From DATKZB01 sp035528235 (lineage in GTDB: Bacteria; Planctomycetota; Phycisphaerae; FEN-1346): a DNA stretch of 11,679 bases. The DNA is taken from positions 1 through 11,679 of the forward strand of contig DATKZB010000023.1 in NCBI GenBank assembly GCA_035528235.1, given 5' to 3'. The translations under genes were made by a program, and so were the position numbers. Positions 4,743 through 11,679 of this stretch are shown here, one piece after another (the stretch's first letter is position 1; each line of letters opens with the position of its first letter). The notes beneath the pieces are model-generated. The model was given only the letters and a program-made list of their open reading frames with translations, made no database searches and was not told the DNA's origin.

Positions 4743-7181
4743 ATGAGACTCGCAACACCCATCGCTCTGGCCGTGGCGGCGCTGGCGTGCCTGGCAGGTG
4801 ACGCCTGGGGCGCCGGCATGCTGATTCCGGCCGACAAGGACGTGCCGCCGCTGGCCGTCAAGTACCTGCGCGTCGACACGCTGATCGACAACCAGGTGGC
4901 CACGACCCGCGTGGTCCAGGAGTTCCAGAACTCGACCGGCCGCGAACTGGAGTGCACGTACATCTTCCCGGTGCCGGCCACGGCCGCCATCCGCGACTTC
5001 GCCATGTACATCGGCGGCAAGCGGATGAAGGGCGAACTGCTCCAGCGCGACAAGGCACGCAACGTCTACGAAGACATCGTCCGGCGGTCCAAGGACCCCG
5101 GCCTGCTCGAGTACATGGACGGCAACGTGCTGCGGCTGCGGATCTTTCCGGTGCCGGCGCGCGGCACGCAGAAGGTGGAACTGGAATACACGCACCTGGT
5201 GCCGGTGGACGACGGGCTGGGCGAGTACGTCTTTCCGCTGCGCGTCGGCGACCGGGCGTCGAAGACGCTCGAGGACTTCACCGTATCGGTCCGCATCCGA
5301 AGCGGCGTGCCCATCAAGAACGTCTACAGCCCCACGCACGAGATCGGCGTCTCGCGGCCGAACGACCACGAGGCCGTCGCGGGCATGGAGGCCAAGGGGG
5401 CCGTGCTCGACCGCGATTTCCAACTCTTCTACACGGTCAGCGAGAAGGACTTCGGCCTGAGTTTGATGACGTACCGGCCCGACCCGAAACAGCCGGGCCT
5501 CTTCCTCATGCTGCTGGCCCCGAAAAGCCAGGCTGGCGCCAAGCAGCGCGTGCCGCGCGACGCCGTCTTCGTCCTCGACACGTCGGGGTCCATGAAGCCG
5601 CAGGACGGTAAGGACGACAAGATCGGGCAGGCCAAGCGGGCCCTCAAGTTTTGCATCGACCAACTCGACCCGAAAGACCGTTTCGCCATCATCCAGTTCT
5701 CGACGGTGGCCCAGGCGTTCGCCAAGGGGTGGACCCGGGCCGACGACGACCGCAAGGCCGAGGCCCGCGCGTGGGTCGAGAAGTTCGAGGCGGCCGGCGG
5801 CACGAACGTCGGCGAGGCCCTGGCCCAGGTCTTCGCCCTGCCCCTGGACGCCAACCGGCCCGCGACGGTCCTGTTTCTGACCGACGGCCGGCCCACCGTC
5901 GACGTGACCGACATCGAGGCCCTGGCCAAACTCGTCAAGGACAACAACACGCGGAACCTGAGGCTCTTCACGTTCGGCGTCGGCGACGACGTCAACACTC
6001 GCCTTCTGGACCGCATGAGCGGCGACACGGGGGCCCTGACCGAGTACGTCCGCCCCGGCGAGGCCATCGACGGCAAAATGACCCGCCTGTTCGCCAAGAT
6101 GAGCCACCCGGTCCTCACGCAACTGGCGCTGGAGGTGCCCGGCGTCAAGGTGACCGAGACGTACCCGCGCGACCTGCCCGACCTGTTCCGCGGCTCGCAG
6201 GTCGTGCTGGTGGGGGCGTACGAGGGCGATGGCGACTCGGTCATCCGCCTCCGGGGACGCGTCGGCGACAGGCCGGAGGCGTTCGTCTACGAGGCGACGT
6301 TCCCGAAGCAGACGGCCGACCGCAGTTTCATCGCGTCGCTCTACGCCCACCGCAAAATCGGGTACCTGCTCGACCAGATCCGCCTGCACGGCGAGAGCAA
6401 GGAACTCGAGAACGAGATCGTGCGCCTCAGCCTGGCCCACGGCATCGAGACGCCGTACACCAGTTACCTCGTCCTGGAGAATGCCGAGCAGTACAAGCGG
6501 TACGGCATTACCGTGGAGACGGTGCCGGCGGGAGGCAGCGGGACGCCGCCGACGACCCTTCACGTCGGCTCGGGGGCGCACCCGGCCCTGGCCGCGAAGG
6601 CCATGGAACGCCGGGCCAGGCAGTTGGACGACACCTTCTGGTTCGGGGCACGGCGGCCGGCCGACGGCGAATCGCTCGACGACAAGTCGGGCAACGGGTA
6701 CCGCGGCAGCGCGGGACCGACCGTCCGGGCGCCGGCCGCGCCGGCCGAACCGCCCATCGGCACCGTCACGGCCGGCATCCGGGCCGACCTCCGGGAGTTC
6801 GAGAAGGCCGAGACCGGCCGCACGGCCGTCGACATCGCCCAGGAGGTCCAGCGGCTGCGGCGGGCCGAGAACGCCAAGGACACCCGCGGCGTCCAGCAGG
6901 TCCAACGCAAGGGCAACCGCCAGTTCGTCAACTACCGCGGCGTCTGGGTCGACCAGGCGTACCAGGGCGACGAGACCCTCACGAAGGTCAAGTGGGGGTC
7001 GGAGGCCTTCTTCCAACTCGTCCGCGCCCAGAAGGACCTGCGCGAGTCCCTGAGCCAGGGCCGGCGGGTCGTCGTCGTGACGGCGCGCGGCCAGGCGGTG
7101 GCGGTGGACACCGAGGAGGGTCTGGAGGAACTGACCCCCGAGCAACTGAAGGCCCTGCTGACCGACGCGCCGGCGAAGTAG
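4743..7181 (+). CDS. VIT domain and von Willebrand factor A domain protein, exported
   Basis: This 812-aa protein resembles inter-alpha-trypsin inhibitor heavy chains. I chose the ATG at 4743 over 4737 because GGAAAGGG then sits about 7 nt upstream instead of 1. Residues 1-24 are a signal peptide. The VIT domain (about 33-155) carries ECTYIFPVPATAAI, GGKRMKGELL and DPGLLEYMDGN. The VWA domain (about 272-440) has a complete MIDAS metal site: DTSGS (Asp279, Ser281, Ser283), Thr354 in GGTNVG and Asp381 in TDGRPT, so divalent-metal ligand binding should work. The remainder (about 450-812) ends in a region seen in bacterial VIT/VWA proteins (VNYRGVWVDQAYQ, then SEAFFQLVRAQKDL). Such proteins are abundant in Planctomycetota and probably mediate surface or periplasmic protein interactions; the partner is unknown. 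It follows the ARPP-1 gene directly. The long antisense frame across this gene is a composition artefact. Confidence 0.9.
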   Translation: MRLATPIALAVAALACLAGDAWGAGMLIPADKDVPPLAVKYLRVDTLIDNQVATTRVVQEFQNSTGRELECTYIFPVPATAAIRDFAMYIGGKRMKGELLQRDKARNVYEDIVRRSKDPGLLEYMDGNVLRLRIFPVPARGTQKVELEYTHLVPVDDGLGEYVFPLRVGDRASKTLEDFTVSVRIRSGVPIKNVYSPTHEIGVSRPNDHEAVAGMEAKGAVLDRDFQLFYTVSEKDFGLSLMTYRPDPKQPGLFLMLLAPKSQAGAKQRVPRDAVFVLDTSGSMKPQDGKDDKIGQAKRALKFCIDQLDPKDRFAIIQFSTVAQAFAKGWTRADDDRKAEARAWVEKFEAAGGTNVGEALAQVFALPLDANRPATVLFLTDGRPTVDVTDIEALAKLVKDNNTRNLRLFTFGVGDDVNTRLLDRMSGDTGALTEYVRPGEAIDGKMTRLFAKMSHPVLTQLALEVPGVKVTETYPRDLPDLFRGSQVVLVGAYEGDGDSVIRLRGRVGDRPEAFVYEATFPKQTADRSFIASLYAHRKIGYLLDQIRLHGESKELENEIVRLSLAHGIETPYTSYLVLENAEQYKRYGITVETVPAGGSGTPPTTLHVGSGAHPALAAKAMERRARQLDDTFWFGARRPADGESLDDKSGNGYRGSAGPTVRAPAAPAEPPIGTVTAGIRADLREFEKAETGRTAVDIAQEVQRLRRAENAKDTRGVQQVQRKGNRQFVNYRGVWVDQAYQGDETLTKVKWGSEAFFQLVRAQKDLRESLSQGRRVVVVTARGQAVAVDTEEGLEELTPEQLKALLTDAPAK

Positions 7182-7202
7182 GCCGCGGCACGCCGCGGCC
7201 TA
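7179..7202 (+). terminator. hairpin overlapping the VIT-VWA stop codon
   Basis: TAGGCCGCGG (7179-7188, including the TAG stop) and CCGCGGCCTA (7193-7202) form a perfect 10-bp stem with a 4-nt loop. No T-run follows, so it is not a canonical intrinsic terminator. It may still stabilise the mRNA end or limit convergent transcription. Confidence 0.35.
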
Positions 7203-7213
7203 CAGGCTGTTAG

Positions 7214-7354
7214 TGCTACTTTGCCAACTCATCTCCACCGTGCGCGGCGGCCTTCCTAGGCCGCCGCGACAGGTTGCACTGCGCCAACTCGCGGTGGCCT
7301 AGGAAGGCCACCGCGCGGGTTCCAAGGGGCCCACGCCGAGTTGACAAAGTAGCA
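7214..7354. repeat. 141-bp palindromic element (MITE/REPIN-like) at a gene breakpoint
   Basis: The outer arms are 17-bp inverted repeats with one mismatch (TGCTACTTTGCCAACTC at 7214-7230; its complement at 7338-7354). Inside are two 11-bp hairpins, 7243-7268 (loop TCCT) and 7290-7315 (loop AGGA). The second is the reverse complement of the first apart from two compensating changes. The 8-mer GCCAACTC occurs in the left arm (7223-7230) and again immediately before the second hairpin (7283-7290). No transposase is encoded. It fits a small non-autonomous element or a REP-doublet. It coincides with the point where the receptor gene to its right loses homology to its paralogue. Confidence 0.65.
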
Positions 7355-8540
7355 TCCGGTTTGTGCGCGGCCCGCCCTGACGGTTGAGCGTACGCTCGTT
7401 GTCCAAACGGACGCCCTGCGAGCCGCCACCGCCGGGCGGGTCGCCGTTCGTGAAGACGTCGGCCCGGAAATTGCCGCCCCAGGTCAGCACGTGCCGGTCC
7501 CCGACCCGCTGGACCCGCTGGGCCTCGATGTCGTGCTGCGTGTAACGCAGCCACGCGCCGCCTTCCGACTCGTCCATCGTCTGGCGGTTAAGGTAATACT
7601 GGACGGACCAGAGGTCGTCGTGGGCCTCCTCGTGGGTATACCGAAGGCGAAGATAGTGCGCTTGGGGAAACCAGCGGGCACCCGCGAACGGGGCGCCGGC
7701 AAAGAGGACCAGGTCGGGCGTGCTGCCCATGACGCCGTCGGCGTAACCGGCGTCCACGTCGAGGCTGCGGACCTTGTCGAAGTGGTAGGTGGACCGGAGG
7801 TTAGCGCGCGGCATGCGGACGAAATCGTGGTTTCCGGGCCCTTCGCGAACGCCGATCTCGGGCAGCGAGTCGTAGCCGGCGCTCAGCCTCAGGTCCAGGT
7901 TCCCCGCCGTGACGCCGTACCGCAGGTAAGTCAGCGAGTCGAGGCGGCTCGTCAGGGTCTGGCTGAGGAAGAGGCCGGGCGTGTCGCCCGGCTTCCTGGT
8001 GATGATGTTGATGACGCCGTTGGCGGCGTTGGCCCCCCAGGCGGCGCCGCCGGGACCGCGGACGACCTCGATCCGCTCGATGTCCTCGACGAGCACGGGC
8101 TGCCACGCCCACGCCGTGCCGCCCCAGGCGGGATTGTAGATGGTCCGGCCGTCCATGAGGACGAGGGTGGAGTTGGCCCACTTGCCGTGCAGACCGCGGA
8201 CACCGATGGAGAACAGGCTGTTGTCGGCGCGGCCGACGTCAACGCCGACGGCCATCCGCATCAGGTCGCCGAGGGTGGTCAGGCCGCTCTCGTGAATCTG
8301 CTCGCGGGTGATGATGCTGACGGCATTCGGCGCCCGCGACGCCGGCTCTTCGCGCCGCGACGCGGAAATGACCGTCGGAATCTCCTGCCACAAGAGGAGT
8401 TCGGGGGCCAGTTCGGCCCCCGTCGGCGAGGCGGGTCCTTCGGTTGGGGCGTCGCCGGGTTCGGCCGCACCGGCCGTCGTTGCCCCCGCCCACAGCCCCA
8501 CGAGACACACGAGGGCAAGTCGCACTTGCCAATGCCCCAT
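7299..8540 (-). pseudogene. TonB-dependent receptor, 3'-truncated copy
   Basis: The start ATG at 8540 follows AAGGGAG by about 8 nt; the reading frame makes 413 aa against roughly 650-700 for the family. Residues 1-26 are a signal peptide; a TonB-box-like EIPTVISASR lies at 53-62. A full plug domain (about 60-185) includes SIITREQI, LVLMDGRTIYNP, EDIERIEVVRGPGGAAWGAN and NGVINIITRKPGD, followed by the first barrel strands. About 270 residues match the receptor at 9968-11679 at roughly three quarters identity by eye. Homology stops near residue 390 (about position 7368); the last 23 residues read through the palindromic element and are unrelated. Most of the 22-strand barrel and the C-terminal Phe are missing, so a functional receptor is very unlikely. 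It lies 61 bp after the HD-GYP remnant, in the same direction. Confidence 0.85.
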
Positions 8541-8601
8541 CCCATGCACTCCCTTCCCATGCGCTGGACTCGGTCGACCGCGGAGCCCGGTGCCGGCCGA
8601 C

Positions 8602-8889
8602 CTACTCAGACATGACGGTCTGGGCACCACGACTCAGCACGTCGTCGGTCGTCACGTCGCCGGGCCGGCCGAGTTGGCGGCCCGTCGCCCGGACCCATCC
8701 CATCACACCGTCGACCACCTTGGCGTCGAACTGCCGGCCGGACTCCTCGATGAGCGTCCGCAACGTCTCCGGAACATCGGCCGCCGCGCGGTAAGGCCGC
8801 GGCGACGTCAGGGCGTCGAAGGCGTCGGCCACGGCCAGGACGCCCACGACGGCCAGCACTAACTTGGCGCCAATCCGGTTGATCGTCAC
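8602..8889 (-). pseudogene. HD-GYP sensor remnant (N-terminal anchor joined to C-terminal tail)
   Basis: This 95-aa frame starts at a GTG 5 nt after GGGGA and 14 bp past the stop of the substrate-binding protein gene. Residues 1-18 (VTINRIGAKLVLAVVGVL) look like the first cytoplasmic tip and membrane helix of a HAMP-type sensor. Residues 19-65 read AVADAFDALTSPRPYR and then SGRQFDAKVVDGVM, the conserved end of HD-GYP cyclic-di-GMP phosphodiesterases. The HD, HDxGK and GYP motifs are absent, as are any sensor and HAMP regions. The simplest reading is an in-frame internal deletion of a membrane-bound HD-GYP protein. Catalysis is impossible without the metal ligands. A longer frame extending to 9237 only covers the antisense of the neighbouring gene and is not used. 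Confidence 0.72.
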
Positions 8890-8903
8890 GCGCGTCCCCG
8901 CAA

Positions 8904-9893
8904 CTACTCCCCGTGCACGGCGGTGGCGTTGGCCACGAATTCCTTGGACAGCCGGACACCGATCCGCTCGGCCACGCCCAGGTTCACGTGGATCGAGGTC
9001 TTGGCGGGATAGACGAGGTGGAAGTCGGCCGGTTTCTTCTCGCCGCGCAGGATGGCGAGTCCGATCTCGCCGGCCTGCTCGCCAATCGACTTGGAGTCGA
9101 TGCCGAGTCCCACCATCGCCCCGGCGCGAACCATGGCGGGCGAGAACCCGATGACGGGCATCTTGGCCTTCAGGGCCGACGTCAGAATCCGCCTCGCGCT
9201 CGCCGGCACCATGACGCCCGGGTCCGTCAGCGTCCACAGGGCGTCCACGTGTTCCTGTTCGAGGCGCTCGACGGCCGGCCCCACCCGGAACGGCTCGACC
9301 GGCAGCCGCACGAGTTCGATTCCCATCGTCTTGGCCGCGGCTTCGGCCGCCGACACCGTGGCCTCGGTATACTGCGGGCAGTAGATGACCGCGACCCGCT
9401 TCAGGTCGCCCAGCGCCTGTCGCATGGCCTGGAACTGCTCGGCGGGCGCCACGTCGGTCGTGACCCCTGCGACGATCTGGTCGGGATAGGATCGTCGCGG
9501 CAAGATGCCGCTGTCGATCGGGTTGGCGACCATGGCGAACAGGACGGGCGTGTCTTCGCTCTGCACGGCCGCCACCTTGCTCGCCTCGGTGCCGAGCGTC
9601 AGGATGAGGTCGGGCTTGGCCGCCTTGACCCGCGCCATCAACTGGCCGACCTCCGCGTCGGTGACGATGAGTTCAAGGAACCGGCACGTGGTGTGCCCCT
9701 TGAGCGCGGCCTTGAACCCCTCGACCGCCTCGCGGTAGGGGGGCAGGTCTCGGCTGAACAGGATGCAGACGGTCTTGGCATCCGTCGCGGGCTTGGCCGC
9801 ATCGGCCGGCGCGCCCTCCAGTGCCGCCGGCGCGAGCAGCCCCAGCGCCACGGCAACGCCTATTACAGGTCCGATTAGGTGTTGGCCACCCAT
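8904..9893 (-). CDS. periplasmic ABC-type substrate-binding protein (ABC_sub_bind, PF04392-like)
   Basis: This 329-aa protein starts at the ATG at 9893, which has GGGAGG about 10 nt upstream; the in-frame ATG at 9932 has no ribosome site. Residues 1-29 are a signal peptide. The mature part is a two-lobed type I binding fold of the TrpX/PF04392 family: TVCILFSRDLPPYREAVEGF (41-60), KPDLILTLGTEAS, VLFAMVANPIDSGIL, the hinge-proximal KRVAVIYCPQYTEA, DALWTLTDPGV, and a late MVGLGIDSKSIGEQAGEIG helix. No permease or ATPase gene adjoins it. It lies between a TonB-dependent receptor (74 bp upstream) and a sensor remnant (14 bp downstream), so it more likely feeds ligand information to a membrane sensor than to a transporter. 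The substrate cannot be read from sequence; some family members bind tryptophan or tyrosine. Confidence 0.87.
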   Translation of the reverse strand: MGGQHLIGPVIGVAVALGLLAPAALEGAPADAAKPATDAKTVCILFSRDLPPYREAVEGFKAALKGHTTCRFLELIVTDAEVGQLMARVKAAKPDLILTLGTEASKVAAVQSEDTPVLFAMVANPIDSGILPRRSYPDQIVAGVTTDVAPAEQFQAMRQALGDLKRVAVIYCPQYTEATVSAAEAAAKTMGIELVRLPVEPFRVGPAVERLEQEHVDALWTLTDPGVMVPASARRILTSALKAKMPVIGFSPAMVRAGAMVGLGIDSKSIGEQAGEIGLAILRGEKKPADFHLVYPAKTSIHVNLGVAERIGVRLSKEFVANATAVHGE

Positions 9894-9967
9894 CCCTGGC
9901 GGTCCTCCCTTCCGATACTCGACTCGTCTCATATCACAACCGGCGTGCCATCCCCGCCCGCCAGGTG

Positions 9968-11679
9968 TCAGAAGTTAGCCTGGAACCGCACGAACCACGT
10001 CCGCTCGCCGACCTCGAGGGGCTGTTCGGTGCTGTGCATCGCTTCCATGTGGCGCGAGTCGAAGGCGTTCTGGACACCGACGGCCACCTCCGAGTTCCTG
10101 CCAAGGCTCTTGGTCACGTTGAAGTCGAACCGCGACCAGGGCGGGACGTGGAAGTCGCTCGCGCCCACCACCTCGTCCACCCACCACATCCGGCCATTCA
10201 GGGCCAGGCCCTTGACCGGCTCGTACCGCGCGCCCAGGCCGACCTTCTGCTGAGGCGGCACGAGTTGGACGCTGTTCCACAAGGGCGGATCGTTGAACGC
10301 GCGGGTCCCCTGCTGGACCCACTGCTCCCAGACGTAGGCGGCGTCCAGGCGCAGACGCTGGGTGGCCTGCCACTGGCCGCTCAACTCGAAGCCGTACAGG
10401 TCGCCGTCGATCGTGTTGCCGTAGACCTGGACCAGCGGAATCGCCCCGGGCGCGGTGCGCTGCGACGACACGATGATGCCGCGATAGTTGTTCCAGTAGA
10501 ACTCGGCGCCCGCGCGAATGTTCTTTTTCTCATACGTGTACCCGAACTCGTAGGCCTTGACGTACGAGGGATTCAGGTCGTCGTTGCCAAAGGCCAGCAT
10601 CGCGAACGGCGGAAACGGGAAGGGAAGGCCCGTGGGCGCCGCCTGAAACTGGACGGTCCGCTCCATCAGCGTCGGGGTACGGAAGGCGCGGGCCATGCTC
10701 AGGCGAAACGTGTGTTCCGGGACGGGGTGATAGAGCGCCGTCCCCCGGCCGGCCCACTCCCAGCCCGTGTAGGAGTTGCGGTCGGTCCGCGCGCCGACAA
10801 GCAGCGTCCACTGATCGCTCGCCTCGAAGCGGTCCTGGACGAAGAGGCCGGCCTGGTGGTCGTGCGAACGCTCGTTGTCGAAACGGGTGCCATGGGCACC
10901 GGCGCCGCCCGGCGGGTCGCCGTTGGTGAGGTAGTCGGCCCGGACGTTGCCGCCGTAGGTCAGGACGTGGCGGTCACCCCAGGGCCGGACCCGCTGGGCC
11001 TCGACGTCGTGCTGGGTGTACCGGACCCACGGACCGCCTTCCGACTCGTCCACCGTTTGCTGGTTCAGGTAGTATTGGATGCTCCAAAGGTCGTCGGGCG
11101 CCTTCTGATGAGTGAACCGCATCCTGAGGAAATGGCCCCGGGCAAACCAGCGGGCACTCTCGAACGGCGCGCCCGCGAAGAGGAGCATCTGGGGCGTGCC
11201 GCCCATGACGCCGTCCATGTAGCCGGCGTCGACGTCGAGGCTCCGCTCGGCGTCGAAGTGGTAGGTGGACCGGAGGCTGGCGCGCGGCAGGCGGAGGAAG
11301 TCGTGGTTTCCGGGCCCCTCGCGCACGCCGATCTCCGGCATCGAGTCGTAGCCCGCGCTGAGGCGGAAGTCGAGTGGGCCGGCCGTCGCGCCGTACCGCA
11401 TGTGCGTCACGGAGTCGAGGCGGTCGGTCAGCGTCTGGCTCAGGAAGAAACCGGGGGTATCGCCGGGCTTCTTGGTGATGATGTTGATGACGCCGTTGGC
11501 GGCGTTCGCTCCCCAGGCCGCGCCGCCGGGGCCGCGGACGACCTCGATCCGCTCGATGTCCTCCAGGAGGACCGGCTGCGTGCCCCACATGACGCCGCCG
11601 AACATCGGGTCGTAGATGGACCGGCCGTCCATGAGGACGAGCGTGTTGTTCGACCACCGACCGTGCATGCCGCGGACGC
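9968..11679 (-). CDS. TonB-dependent receptor (5' end beyond the window)
   Basis: At least 570 residues lie inside the window, and the frame stays open at the right edge (VRG precedes MHGRW, matching GVRGLHGKW of the truncated copy), so the signal peptide, TonB box and first half of the plug are missing only because of the window boundary. Visible are the plug end (LVLMDGRSIYDP, EDIERIEVVRGPGGAAWGAN, NGVINIITKKPGD) and a full outer-membrane barrel with strands such as SLDVDAGYMDGVM, WTLLVGARTDRN, FRLSMARAFRTPTLMERTV and VGVQNAFDSRHMEAM, ending in WFVRFQANF with the C-terminal Phe required for BAM assembly. It imports a ligand across the outer membrane using TonB energy. The ligand is not identifiable. 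It appears to be the first visible gene of the operon with the substrate-binding protein. Confidence 0.92.
   Translation of the reverse strand, partial: VRGMHGRWSNNTLVLMDGRSIYDPMFGGVMWGTQPVLLEDIERIEVVRGPGGAAWGANAANGVINIITKKPGDTPGFFLSQTLTDRLDSVTHMRYGATAGPLDFRLSAGYDSMPEIGVREGPGNHDFLRLPRASLRSTYHFDAERSLDVDAGYMDGVMGGTPQMLLFAGAPFESARWFARGHFLRMRFTHQKAPDDLWSIQYYLNQQTVDESEGGPWVRYTQHDVEAQRVRPWGDRHVLTYGGNVRADYLTNGDPPGGAGAHGTRFDNERSHDHQAGLFVQDRFEASDQWTLLVGARTDRNSYTGWEWAGRGTALYHPVPEHTFRLSMARAFRTPTLMERTVQFQAAPTGLPFPFPPFAMLAFGNDDLNPSYVKAYEFGYTYEKKNIRAGAEFYWNNYRGIIVSSQRTAPGAIPLVQVYGNTIDGDLYGFELSGQWQATQRLRLDAAYVWEQWVQQGTRAFNDPPLWNSVQLVPPQQKVGLGARYEPVKGLALNGRMWWVDEVVGASDFHVPPWSRFDFNVTKSLGRNSEVAVGVQNAFDSRHMEAMHSTEQPLEVGERTWFVRFQANF

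Noticed and set aside
4743..4814. Lipoprotein signal for the VIT-VWA protein
   Set aside because: The AALAC at the end of the hydrophobic core does not fit the lipobox (Leu is at -2, not -3); a standard signal peptide fits better.
4410..7145. A 911-codon open frame on the minus strand
   Set aside because: It is exactly antisense to the VIT-VWA gene, whose domains and metal-site residues are unambiguous. The antisense product has no recognisable domain and is compositionally skewed, as expected from G/C-biased third positions.
5651..7213. A 520-codon plus-strand frame overlapping the VIT-VWA gene
   Set aside because: It is an out-of-frame Arg/Pro/Gly-rich translation of the same strand with no domain.
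8602..9237. A 211-codon frame extending the HD-GYP remnant upstream
   Set aside because: The extra part is another frame of the substrate-binding protein gene; the GTG at 8889 has a ribosome-site-like GGGGA and begins a plausible membrane anchor.

Overview
The window is high in GC, and every convincing gene has a strong G/C third-position bias, which fills the other frames with long spurious ORFs. The gene content includes a VIT/von Willebrand A protein, an ARPP-1 protein, TonB-dependent receptors and a ParA ATPase fused to a glycogen-binding module. This suggests a Gram-negative-type (diderm) bacterium, most likely Planctomycetota or a neighbouring phylum. No rRNA or marker gene is present, so that placement is an inference. 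No tRNA, CRISPR array or transposase gene was seen.

Layout. (1) 57-2517, minus strand: a two-gene operon. A ParA/MinD-type ATPase with a C-terminal AMPK-beta/CBM48-like domain is followed 19 bp later by a 432-aa protein whose middle looks like a MinD-type domain without its P-loop. A strong hairpin lies just past the operon at the left edge. (2) 2518-3547: about 1 kb without a protein gene. It holds a near-perfect sigma-54 (-24/-12) promoter, then about 375 nt predicted to fold into two domains with long-range helices, then a textbook intrinsic terminator. I read this as a previously uncharacterised structured RNA, or a terminated leader of the next operon. (3) 3548-7181, plus strand: an exported ARPP-1 (DUF6569-type) protein and an exported VIT-VWA protein, 34 bp apart. 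(4) 7182-7354: a compact palindromic element with 17-bp terminal inverted repeats around two hairpins that are inverted copies of each other. (5) 7299-11679, minus strand, read right to left: a TonB-dependent receptor (5' end outside the window), a periplasmic ABC-type substrate-binding protein, a 95-aa remnant of a membrane-anchored HD-GYP sensor, and a second TonB-dependent receptor that ends abruptly at the palindromic element.

How it fits together. The right-hand cluster looks like an outer-membrane uptake plus periplasmic sensing module that was duplicated and is decaying: one receptor has lost its barrel and the signalling protein has lost its catalytic core. The left-hand operon pairs a positioning ATPase with a carbohydrate-binding module, which suggests (inference only) spatial organisation of glycogen or another alpha-glucan particle. 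The most promising candidates for undescribed biology are the ParA-CBM fusion with its pseudo-ATPase partner and the sigma-54-driven structured RNA.
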